Shown: positions 1-5,744 of the stretch, piece after piece
Numbering within the stretch: position 1 is the stretch's first letter
Layout: each line of letters opens with the position of its first letter
Origin: JBDTRY01 sp039931435
GTDB taxonomy: Bacteria > Acidobacteriota > Thermoanaerobaculia > Gp7-AA8
Length of the DNA: 9,236 bases
Direction of reading: 5' to 3'
Assembly: GCA_039931435.1 (NCBI GenBank)
Contig: JBDTRY010000155.1
Span: forward strand, 1 to 9,236
Program-made: the position numbers and the translations under genes
Notes under the pieces: generated by a model
What the model was told of the DNA's origin: nothing
Databases searched by the model: none
What the model saw: the letters and a program-made list of their open reading frames with translations, nothing else

Positions 1-22
1 GGATGGGATGGCAAAGGGTATC

Positions 23-41
23 GGCCGCACGCCGTGCGGCC
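23..41. repeat. 19-bp palindromic repeat, copy 1
   Basis: The sequence GGCCGCACGCCGTGCGGCC is a perfect palindrome apart from its central base and is followed by CTAC at 42-45. The same unit, with its GTAG/CTAC flank, occurs at 5541-5559 in opposite orientation and at 5603-5621 in the same orientation. This marks a dispersed, hairpin-forming intergenic element of REP type. As RNA it would fold into a stem of 8-9 GC-rich pairs. Confidence 0.75.
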
Positions 42-90
42 CTACGAGCAGCAGCACCGGTTGTGATTTCAAGATACTTTTGACACAGTC

Positions 91-142
91 TCTCGCTCGG
101 GATGACGGCGCTCGTAGTTTCTTTACCCTGGTTCAGCGCCCC
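91..142 (+). repeat. 52-bp dispersed direct repeat, left copy
   Basis: This stretch begins TCTCGCTCGGGATGACGGCG and ends GGTTCAGCGCCCC. It matches 9066-9117 at 48 of 52 positions in the same orientation. Neither copy lies in a gene. The TCGGGATGAC core resembles the widely scattered GTCATCC-type intergenic repeats. The function is unknown. Confidence 0.75.
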
Positions 143-165
143 GAATCCCGTTCATGGCAAGGTCC

Positions 166-1503
166 TTAGCGCCGCACCCACATCCCGCGGGGGGGACCAG
201 ATGCGCTCCGACCGAATACAGCTGCACCGCGCAGCCACGTTTCCCTCACTACTCCACGAAGCTCTTCCCCGAGGTATGGCGTGACCTTGTGGCGATGTTG
301 AATGATTTCCGCGTCCACGACGAACGTCGATTCCGGAGACCAGATCACGAAGTCGGCATCGAGTCCCGCGGCGATCCGGCCCTTCCGATCGCCGATCCCC
401 GCAAGATGCGCAGGGCCTTCGCACAGCCAGCGGGCGAGAGAGGGCAAGCCGATTCCTCGCGCCTGCGCGTCCGTCCACACCGCCGGCAGCAGAAACTGTG
501 TCGAGGCGATTCCTCCCCAGGCAGAGGGAAAATCTCCGCTCTCGAGATTCTTCAGCTCTGGCGTGCAGGGTGAATGATCGCTGACCACCAGCTCGATCAA
601 TCCCTCTTCGAGTGCCTCCCACAGGCGCTCACGATTGCTGCCCTCGCGGATCGGAGGTGCGCATTTATACTGCGTGGCGCCATCAGGAATGGATTCGGCT
701 GCGAAGTGAAGATAGTGGGCCGTTGTTTCCGCAGAGAGTGGCAGCCCCCGTTCGCGAGCGCGCCGAAGTTCCCCAAGAGCGTCCGCTGCGGACAAGTGCA
801 CGATGTGCGCACGCGATCCCGTTTTCTCGCACATTTCTGAAACCAGGCGGACGGCTTCGACTTCGGACTGCGCAGGCCGTGATTGGAGAAATCGGTTGTA
901 GGATCGCAGCCCACCTCCAGGATTTGCCGATTCGATCGGTCCCGGAAGCTCCGCATGCACGAGGAGCGGCGCTCCTGTGTCGCGAAGCGTCTCCAGCGCC
1001 AGTTGCAGACCTCGCTCATCCAGGTGAGGGAATTCCGGAACTCCTGAATCGATGAGAAAACATTTGAACCCGAGGACACCGGCCTCGAGCAGAGGACGGA
1101 GATCGATGCTGTTTCCGGGGACAGCGCCTCCCCACAGTCCCACGTCAACGGAACACTTTCCCTCCATCGCCACCAGCTTCGCTTCGAGGTTTTGCACATT
1201 CGTTGTCGGCGGGATGCTGTTCAGGGGCATGTCCACGACCATGGTGATCCCGCCCGCGGCCGCGGCCCGCGTGGCTGTCCGGAAGCCCTCCCAATCCGTC
1301 CGACCCGGCTCGTTGATGTGAACGTGCGAGTCGACGACCCCGGCCATGATGACGTCGTTCCCGAAATCGTGAAGCGTTCCATCAGAGGGGATGTCCTCGT
1401 GATCGGCGATGCGATCGATGCGTCCGCCCGTTACGTGGATCGCTGAGGGGTGAACACCGGAGGGAGTGACGACGCGAAGGCTTCGCAGGATGGTATCAGG
1501 CAC
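166..1503 (-). CDS. allB: Allantoinase (cyclic amidohydrolase family)
   Basis: The 445-residue product should hydrolyse allantoin to allantoate in the cytoplasm, a middle step of purine breakdown. Length and layout are normal for a dihydroorotase-type TIM-barrel amidohydrolase. The binuclear metal site is complete: His60 and His62 (DSHVHINEPG), the carbamylatable Lys147 (GFKCFL), His183 (LVHAE), His236 (IVHLS) and Asp309 (SDHSP). The HINEPGRTDWEGF stretch and the SDHSPC motif fit allantoinase better than dihydroorotase or hydantoinase. Translation starts at GTG 1503-1501. There is no ribosome site upstream; instead a -10-like box sits 7 nt before the GTG, suggesting a leaderless mRNA. The gene diverges from an xdhC-like gene across 40 bp, which supports a purine-catabolic role. 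Family assignment is firm. Exact substrate is inferred, since hydantoinase-like relatives exist. Confidence 0.9.
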   Translation of the reverse strand: MPDTILRSLRVVTPSGVHPSAIHVTGGRIDRIADHEDIPSDGTLHDFGNDVIMAGVVDSHVHINEPGRTDWEGFRTATRAAAAGGITMVVDMPLNSIPPTTNVQNLEAKLVAMEGKCSVDVGLWGGAVPGNSIDLRPLLEAGVLGFKCFLIDSGVPEFPHLDERGLQLALETLRDTGAPLLVHAELPGPIESANPGGGLRSYNRFLQSRPAQSEVEAVRLVSEMCEKTGSRAHIVHLSAADALGELRRARERGLPLSAETTAHYLHFAAESIPDGATQYKCAPPIREGSNRERLWEALEEGLIELVVSDHSPCTPELKNLESGDFPSAWGGIASTQFLLPAVWTDAQARGIGLPSLARWLCEGPAHLAGIGDRKGRIAAGLDADFVIWSPESTFVVDAEIIQHRHKVTPYLGEELRGVVRETWLRGAAVFGRSASGPPRGMWVRR

Positions 1504-1543
1504 GAAACGAATGATAGCGCCTCGTCCGCGCTAAGATTCGTTC
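1504..1543. promoter_or_regulatory. Mirror-symmetric divergent promoter / inverted repeat
   Basis: The whole 40-bp gap is an imperfect inverted repeat. The left arm GAAACGAATGATAGCGC (1504-1520) and the right arm GCGCTAAGATTCGTTC (1528-1543) are separated by 7 bp. Reading outward, each strand carries GCTANNAT: GCTATCAT on minus (1511-1518) and GCTAAGAT on plus (1530-1537). The six-base TANNAT part ends 7 nt before the allantoinase GTG and 6 nt before the xdhC GTG. That is the normal distance from a -10 box to a transcription start, so both messages would begin at their start codons. The two promoters overlap, each one's -35 zone lying over the other's -10. No good TTGACA box is present on either strand. 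An operator role for the dyad is possible but not shown. Confidence 0.55.
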
Positions 1544-2368
1544 GTGGCGCTGACGATCTTCGAAAAGCTGGTGGAACTGATCAACGAGGGAGTGCCCTGC
1601 GTGTCGGTGACAATCGTCGACGTCAGCGGAAGCGTCCCCAACGAACGGGGAGCAAAGATGCTCGTCACCGCATCAGGACGCGTGGCCGGCACGGTCGGTG
1701 GTGGCAAGATCGAAAGCCGCACGATCGAGGAGGCGAAGAGGCTGCTGGACGACGTCCTTCGCCGGAACACGCATTTCGTGGAGTGGAGCCTGAACCGCGA
1801 TGTGGGCATGACCTGCGGCGGCTCCGTAAAACTCTACTTCGAGGCGTTCAACGTCGGAACGTGGAGAATCTTCATTTTCGGAGCGGGCCATGTGGCCAAC
1901 GCTTTGGTGACGATCCTGGAGCAGCTCGACTGCCGGATCACCTGCCTCGACCCCCGTGCGGAGTGGATTGCCCGGCTGCCGAGTTCCCCGAAACTGCGCA
2001 CGATCACGACAGCCGACATGCCTTCTCAGGTTGCTGGGATTCCTGACGATGCCTACGTGGTGCTCATGACCATGGGTCACACGACCGACAAGCCGATCCT
2101 CCTGGAGATTCTCCGAAACGCTCGCCGCTTCCCGTACCTCGGCGTGATCGGCAGCAAAGCAAAAGCGGTCCGGCTCAAGCAGGACGTGGCGGAGGCGCAG
2201 CTGCCGGCGGAGGCACAGGAGGCCTTCATCTGCCCGATCGGATTGCCCTTCGGAACGAACGATCCCGCGGAGATCGCGGTGAGCGTCGCCGCGCAGTTGA
2301 TCGCCGAGCGCGATCGGCAGCGGGGCACGAAGCCCGTGCATCTGAAGAGCGCGGGAGTGGAGGAATAG
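1544..2368 (+). CDS. xdhC: XdhC/CoxI-family protein (xanthine dehydrogenase maturation factor)
   Basis: The 274-residue product belongs to the XdhC/CoxI family, cytoplasmic chaperones that help fit sulfurated molybdenum cofactor into xanthine dehydrogenase and related hydroxylases. The N-terminal XdhC_CoxI domain shows GSVPNERGAKMLV (residues 29-41), GTVGGGKIE (49-57) and MTCGGSVKLYFE (89-100). The C-terminal Rossmann domain begins at IFGAGHVANAL (111-121). It continues with TMGHTTD (176-182), YLGVIGSKAKAVRLKQD (198-214) and PIGLPFGTNDPAEIAVSVAA (231-250). Start is GTG at 1544 with no ribosome site, only a -10-like box ending 6 nt upstream. It diverges from allantoinase, matching a purine-degradation locus, but no dehydrogenase subunit gene lies in this window. 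The target could therefore be another molybdenum hydroxylase. Confidence 0.88.
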   Translation: MALTIFEKLVELINEGVPCVSVTIVDVSGSVPNERGAKMLVTASGRVAGTVGGGKIESRTIEEAKRLLDDVLRRNTHFVEWSLNRDVGMTCGGSVKLYFEAFNVGTWRIFIFGAGHVANALVTILEQLDCRITCLDPRAEWIARLPSSPKLRTITTADMPSQVAGIPDDAYVVLMTMGHTTDKPILLEILRNARRFPYLGVIGSKAKAVRLKQDVAEAQLPAEAQEAFICPIGLPFGTNDPAEIAVSVAAQLIAERDRQRGTKPVHLKSAGVEE

Positions 2369-2481
2369 AGTGTCTTCGAACCGGTGCCGATGCACAGAGC
2401 AGAGCGGCCAACCACCGGATCCGGGACATTCCGACGATCACTGATTCTTCCTGCACGCATTTTCTTCATGGAGACAAACTG
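2369..2481. other. Intergenic gap with ribosome binding site
   Basis: This 113-bp gap separates xdhC from the metallohydrolase gene. GGAGA at 2470-2474 lies 7 nt before the ATG at 2482 and fixes that start. I see no GCTANNAT box or clear terminator, so the downstream gene may be read from the xdhC transcript. Confidence 0.45.
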
Positions 2482-3144
2482 ATGCGCATTTCCAAGTACA
2501 TTCATTCCTGCCTGCTGGTCGAGAAAGAGGGAACCAGGATCCTCTTTGATCCCGGCCGCTTCACCTTTGCCGAAGGTGGCGTCAGCCCCGAGGATTTTCG
2601 TGATCTCTCGGCGGTCGTCATCACCCATCAGCACCTGGATCACGTCGATGATGCTTCGCTGAAGAGAATCGTCAATCACAACCCCGGTGTGCGCGTGCTG
2701 ACGAATTCCGCGGTTCGCGCGAGGCTCGCTGAATCGGGGATCGACGCGGAAGTCTTCGAGGAAGGCAGCCGGAGAGTCGCCAGCGTCGAGCTGAAAGCAA
2801 TTCCGGCAACCCACGAAAAGATTTTGAACGCGGCGATCCCTCAGAACACCGCCTTCGTTCTCGACGACACGCTGTTGCATCCGGGCGACTCGTTCAATGC
2901 CAGTCTGGATGTTTGCCGGGGGATTTCTGTGCTGGCACTGCCGGTGATGGCCCCCTGGACGACGGAACTGCAGGTTGCAGAGTTTGCGGTCCGGCTCAGT
3001 CCGAGGCAGATCATTCCCATTCACGACGGTTATGCCAAAGATTTCTTTCTCGATTCCAGATACGAGAACTTCGGAAAATATTTTTCGAGCCAGGGGATCG
3101 AGTTCGTGCCATTGAAAAAGCCGGGCGATTCCGTGGAGGTCTGA
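2482..3144 (+). CDS. Metallo-beta-lactamase-fold hydrolase (UlaG/UPF0173-like)
   Basis: The 220-residue product is a single-domain metallo-beta-lactamase-fold enzyme without a signal peptide, so probably cytoplasmic. It opens with HSCLLVEKEGTRILFDPG (residues 8-25), the start usual for the UlaG-like branch. The metal motif THQHLDH supplies His49, His51, Asp53 and His54. His111 (PATHEK), Asp136 (HPGD) and His181 (PIHDGY) complete a two-metal site. Length suits the UlaG/UPF0173 group, which includes lactonases, phosphodiesterases and many uncharacterised hydrolases. The substrate cannot be read from sequence. ATG at 2482 is supported by GGAGA 7 nt upstream. It follows xdhC on the same strand, but a link to purine breakdown is only suggested by position. 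Confidence 0.85.
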   Translation: MRISKYIHSCLLVEKEGTRILFDPGRFTFAEGGVSPEDFRDLSAVVITHQHLDHVDDASLKRIVNHNPGVRVLTNSAVRARLAESGIDAEVFEEGSRRVASVELKAIPATHEKILNAAIPQNTAFVLDDTLLHPGDSFNASLDVCRGISVLALPVMAPWTTELQVAEFAVRLSPRQIIPIHDGYAKDFFLDSRYENFGKYFSSQGIEFVPLKKPGDSVEV

Positions 3145-3218
3145 CAGGCGCGTGATGGGTCCTCGCGTCGCTCGCTTCTGATGAAACGCCTATCGTTCTT
3201 GCGAGGTGTGGAGGGCTT

Positions 3219-3252
3219 GTCATCCTTGAGGGAGCACAGCGACAGCGACCGA
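3219..3252 (+). repeat. GTCATCC-type dispersed repeat, left arm
   Basis: The stretch reads GTCATCCTTGAGGGAGC and then CGACAGCGACCGAA. It resembles the GTCATCCTGAGGGAGCG...GACCGAAGGATCT family that I recall from acidobacterial and other genomes. It faces a related element at 3311-3340, so the pair could form a long imperfect hairpin enclosing about 58 bp. Confidence 0.55.
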
Positions 3253-3310
3253 ACGTTCTCTTCAACGAAAATGGTGCAGTCGTGCGCTGTTGCGGCCGGG
3301 AAGGTAGAAG

Positions 3311-3340
3311 AGATCCTTCGCTCGACGCTTCAGGATGACA
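3311..3340 (-). repeat. GTCATCC-type dispersed repeat, right arm
   Basis: The plus strand reads AGATCCTTCGCTCGACGCTT and then CAGGATGACA. On the minus strand this is the TGTCATCCTGAAGCG...AAGGATCT form of the repeat. The first 20 bases recur exactly at 8891-8910, and the upstream flank (CCGGGAAGGTAGAAG versus CCGGAGAAGGTGGGAGG) is also similar there. The 8891 copy is cut off at GACGCTT. Confidence 0.65.
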
Positions 3341-3435
3341 CGCCGTGGTAGTCCTGTCATGCCCGCAGCACCGCCGCCTGTGAAACGGCGATGGCAAGGT
3401 CCGTGCTGAGGTCTGTCCCATCAAGGAGATCGTGA

Positions 3436-3732
3436 ATGCCGGATGACGTGAGCAATCTACGAATTGTCGATAACAAGGATGCGAATCGATGGGAAGCACA
3501 CGTCGGAAACGACTTGGCCGTTGCCAATTACCGCCGGGGCGAGGGCAGGATCACCTTCACCCACACCGAGGTTCCCGCGCAGTTCGAAGGGCAGGGAGTA
3601 GCCGGGAAACTGGTCAAGGCTGCCCTCGATCAGGCGAAAGATGAAGGGCTGGAGGTCATTCCCCGCTGCAGCTTCGTGAAGGGTTACATCGAACGGCACG
3701 CCGAGTATCAGCCCCTCGTGGCGAACGAATAG
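3436..3732 (+). CDS. Small GNAT-fold N-acetyltransferase-like protein (COG2388/YjdJ type)
   Basis: The 98-residue product matches the short, single-domain GNAT family that includes bacterial YjdJ and eukaryotic NATD1. Family features are the FTHTEVPAQFEGQGVAGKLV block (residues 41-60), which holds the Q/GxGxA-type acetyl-CoA pyrophosphate loop (QGVAGK). The later PRCSFVKGYIERHAEY segment (76-91) carries the conserved Cys-Ser-Phe and the helix after it. The protein is about 60% of a standard GNAT domain, which is normal for this group and not a truncation. ATG at 3436 has AAGGAG at 3423-3428, 7 nt upstream. Substrates of the family are mostly unknown. The gene stands alone, with a repeat-filled gap before it and 104 bp before pruA. 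Confidence 0.85.
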   Translation: MPDDVSNLRIVDNKDANRWEAHVGNDLAVANYRRGEGRITFTHTEVPAQFEGQGVAGKLVKAALDQAKDEGLEVIPRCSFVKGYIERHAEYQPLVANE

Positions 3733-3778
3733 GCGCTTCGTTTTCTGGGCGGCGGTTCATGAGACGCTGCTTTCGCGA

Positions 3779-3784
3779 TACGAT
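3779..3784 (+). promoter_or_regulatory. Possible -10 box for pruA
   Basis: TACGAT lies 52 nt before the pruA start within GCGATACGATT, and matches the TANNAT pattern of the other candidate boxes. It lacks their leading GC and has no clear -35 partner, so the support is slight. Confidence 0.25.
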
Positions 3785-3825
3785 TGCGTCCGCGGCGCAA
3801 TACCGCTGAAGTGTTCCATCATTCC

Positions 3826-3831
3826 AGGAGG
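3826..3831 (+). promoter_or_regulatory. Strong ribosome binding site of pruA
   Basis: AGGAGG stands 5 nt before the ATG at 3837 and is a full Shine-Dalgarno match. It selects this start. Confidence 0.8.
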
Positions 3832-3836
3832 ATTCC

Positions 3837-5468
3837 ATGGCCAACGGTGTCGTTCGTGTCCCTGTGCCTGTCAACGAGCCGGTGCGGAACTATGCGCCCG
3901 GTTCGCCGGAGCGCGCCTCGCTCAAGTCCCGTCTGAACGAGATGCTGGGCGAGCAGGTGGATATGCCGTTGATCATCGGCGGCAGGGAGGTTCGTACTGA
4001 GACTACGGCGAAGGCGGTCTGCCCCTTCGATCACAAACATGTTCTGGGAAACTTTCATCAGGCCGGAACCATGGAAGTGGAGGCGGCCATCGAATCCTCG
4101 CAGAAAGCCTGGCGGGACTGGGCGCACATGGACTGGGAGAGCCGGGCCGCGGTATTTCTGAAGGCGGCAGATCTGCTGGCCGGTCCGTGGCGGGACACGA
4201 TGAATGCGGCCACGATGCTCAATCAGGCCAAGACCGCGCATCAGGCGGAGATCGACGCCGCCTGCGAGATGATCGACTTCCTTCGCTTCAACGTCCACTA
4301 CATGCGCTTCATCTACGAACAGCAGCCGGACAGTGCGCCCGGCTTGTGGAACCAGCTGGAATACCGGGCGCTGGAGGGATTCATCTTCGCTGTCACTCCC
4401 TTCAATTTCAGCTCCATCGGCGGGAATCTCCCGACCGCTCCAGCCATGATGGGCAACGTCGTTCTCTGGAAGCCCGCCTCGACTGCAGTTCTCTACGGCC
4501 ACTACTTCATGCAGCTCCTGCGCGAGGCGGGGCTGCCCGATGGCGTGATCAACTTCATTCCCGGACGTGCTTCCGAGATCGGCGATGCCGTATTCGAATC
4601 GCCCCGCTTTGCCGGAGTGCACTTCACCGGGTCGACGCGCGTATTCCAGTCCATGTGGAAGACGATCGGCGAGAGAATCGAGAGCTACTCCGGCTATCCG
4701 CGGATCGTGGGCGAGACCGGTGGAAAAGATTTCGTGTTCGCCCACCAGTCCGCCGACGTCGAAGCGCTCGTCACCGCTCTGGTGCGCGGCGCGTTCGAAT
4801 ACCAGGGGCAGAAATGCTCGGCTGCTTCACGAGCCTACATCCCCAGCTCGATCTGGCCGGAGGTACGCAGCGGACTGGAATCGATGATCGCTCAAATCAA
4901 AATCGGTCCCGTCACCGACTTCAGAAACTTCATGTCCGCGGTGATCGACGAGAAAGCCTTCGATTCGATCACCAGCTATATCGCCAGCGCCGTTGAGTCG
5001 GATCAGGCCGAGGTGATAATCGGCGGAAAGAGTGACAAGTCCGAAGGCTTTTACATCGATCCCACGGTCATTCTCACGCGCGATCCACACTTCAAAACGA
5101 TCTGCGAGGAGATCTTCGGACCGGTGCTGACGATTTTCGTCTACGACGACGACAAGCTCGAGGAAACACTCGACCTCTGCGACACGGCCAGCCCTTACGG
5201 TCTGACGGGCGCCATCTTCGCCAGGGATCGGCAGGCCATCGTGCATCTGGGACACCGGTTGCGACATACGGCGGGGAACTTCTACATCAACGACAAACCG
5301 ACCGGAGCGGTGGTCGGCCAGCAGCCGTTCGGAGGGTCGAGAGCGTCGGGGACGAACGACAAGGCCGGATCCTATCTGAACCTGATTCGCTGGACCTCGG
5401 CCCGTTCCATCAAGGAAACGTTCACGCCGGCGAAAGGCTTCGCCTATCCGTTCATGGGCGACGAGTAG
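3837..5468 (+). CDS. pruA: L-glutamate gamma-semialdehyde (1-pyrroline-5-carboxylate) dehydrogenase
   Basis: The 543-residue enzyme oxidises glutamate semialdehyde, in equilibrium with 1-pyrroline-5-carboxylate, to glutamate with NAD+. This is the last step of proline, ornithine and arginine catabolism. It is a complete aldehyde dehydrogenase. Visible elements are the Asn190 region of TPFNFSSIGGNLP, WKPAS with Lys212, FTGS (263-266), general-base Glu293 (VGETGGKD), nucleophile Cys327 (QGQKCSAASR), EEIFGPVLTI (424-433) and QQPFGGSRASGTNDKAG near the C-terminus. Length and the N-terminal NEPVRNYAPGSPER segment match the stand-alone, mitochondrial-like P5CDH group (ALDH4A1 type) rather than the domain of bifunctional PutA. 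AGGAGG before the ATG confirms the start. No proline dehydrogenase gene is in the window. It converges on the GGT-family gene across 276 bp of repeats. Confidence 0.95.
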   Translation: MANGVVRVPVPVNEPVRNYAPGSPERASLKSRLNEMLGEQVDMPLIIGGREVRTETTAKAVCPFDHKHVLGNFHQAGTMEVEAAIESSQKAWRDWAHMDWESRAAVFLKAADLLAGPWRDTMNAATMLNQAKTAHQAEIDAACEMIDFLRFNVHYMRFIYEQQPDSAPGLWNQLEYRALEGFIFAVTPFNFSSIGGNLPTAPAMMGNVVLWKPASTAVLYGHYFMQLLREAGLPDGVINFIPGRASEIGDAVFESPRFAGVHFTGSTRVFQSMWKTIGERIESYSGYPRIVGETGGKDFVFAHQSADVEALVTALVRGAFEYQGQKCSAASRAYIPSSIWPEVRSGLESMIAQIKIGPVTDFRNFMSAVIDEKAFDSITSYIASAVESDQAEVIIGGKSDKSEGFYIDPTVILTRDPHFKTICEEIFGPVLTIFVYDDDKLEETLDLCDTASPYGLTGAIFARDRQAIVHLGHRLRHTAGNFYINDKPTGAVVGQQPFGGSRASGTNDKAGSYLNLIRWTSARSIKETFTPAKGFAYPFMGDE

Positions 5469-5536
5469 CGCGGCGAACTGCGATTCGTTTCAGGGCAGCA
5501 CTGATCCACGACGGCCACGGCTGCGGCGCCACCCTT

Positions 5537-5559
5537 GTAGGGCCGCACGGCGTGCGGCC
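5537..5559 (-). repeat. 19-bp palindromic repeat, copy 2, with GTAG flank
   Basis: GTAG (5537-5540) precedes GGCCGCACGGCGTGCGGCC (5541-5559). This is the exact reverse complement of the copy at 23-41 with its CTAC flank. Together with copy 3 it makes a larger inverted repeat of about 25 bp arms with a 39-bp spacer. Confidence 0.75.
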
Positions 5560-5600
5560 GGTATTCCTGGCGATGTCCGCAGGCCGGTCCGACCCGGGTG

Positions 5601-5625
5601 CCGGCCGCATGCCATGCGGCCCTAC
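5601..5625 (+). repeat. 19-bp palindromic repeat, copy 3, with compensatory changes
   Basis: CC precedes GGCCGCATGCCATGCGGCC (5603-5621), followed by CTAC (5622-5625). Compared with copies 1 and 2 it differs at two positions. Those positions pair with each other inside the palindrome, turning a C-G pair into T-A, so the small hairpin stays perfect. Confidence 0.75.
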
Positions 5626-5697
5626 TATGTTCCGGGTCAGGTCCCGGTTCCAGGGATGATCGCGGGCATACGCCGGCATCCGGCATCTTGCCGTTTG

Positions 5698-5714
5698 GAC
5701 GCCTGAAAGGCGTC
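5698..5714. terminator. Weak hairpin, possible terminator of the GGT-family gene
   Basis: GACGCC and GGCGTC form a six-pair stem around the loop TGAAA, 30 nt past the minus-strand stop codon at 5745. On the minus strand the bases after the stem are CAAACGG, with no U-run, so the terminator reading is tentative. It could equally be another small dispersed repeat. Confidence 0.3.
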
Positions 5715-5744
5715 ACTCAGACCGGCCGATCACGCAACGGGACG

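Larger units (their letters stand above)
1..165. other. Intergenic repeat-bearing region at left edge
   Basis: No credible gene is visible here. The stretch holds a 19-bp palindrome at 23-41 and a 52-bp dispersed repeat at 91-142, both listed separately. It lies immediately downstream of the minus-strand allantoinase gene, whose TAA stop is at 166-168. The two repeats probably form part of that gene's 3' flank. A short open frame starting at 102 runs through the repeat and then antisense to the allantoinase gene, so I do not regard it as coding. Confidence 0.6.
3145..3435. other. Repeat-bearing intergenic region
   Basis: No gene is supported in these 291 bp. They contain two facing GTCATCC-type repeats (3219-3252 and 3311-3340), listed separately. 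The right end carries the ribosome site AAGGAG at 3423-3428 for the next gene. No convincing promoter box was found. CCTATCGT at 3187-3194 is only a weak -10 candidate. Confidence 0.55.
5469..5744. other. Convergent intergenic region with palindromic repeats
   Basis: This gap lies between the 3' ends of pruA and the GGT-family gene. It contains two inverted copies of the 19-bp palindrome and a separate short hairpin at 5698-5714. Nothing here looks coding. The hairpins may help end transcription from both sides, but no U-rich tract follows them, so ordinary intrinsic termination is not shown. Confidence 0.55.

Noticed and set aside
166..1503. Dihydroorotase (pyrC) assignment
   Set aside because: The HINEPGRTDWEGF and SDHSPC patterns and the xdhC neighbour favour allantoinase; no pyrimidine genes are nearby.
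2077..3024. Minus-strand open frame of 315 codons across xdhC and the metallohydrolase gene
   Set aside because: It overlaps two clearly recognised plus-strand genes and shows no recognisable protein features.
3819..4745. Minus-strand open frame of 308 codons over pruA
   Set aside because: It is a shadow of the well-conserved aldehyde dehydrogenase frame, with His/Arg/Gly-heavy composition typical of antisense frames.
4187..4996. Plus-strand frame of 269 codons inside pruA
   Set aside because: It is an out-of-frame reading of pruA, very rich in Arg and His, and all dehydrogenase motifs are in the other frame.
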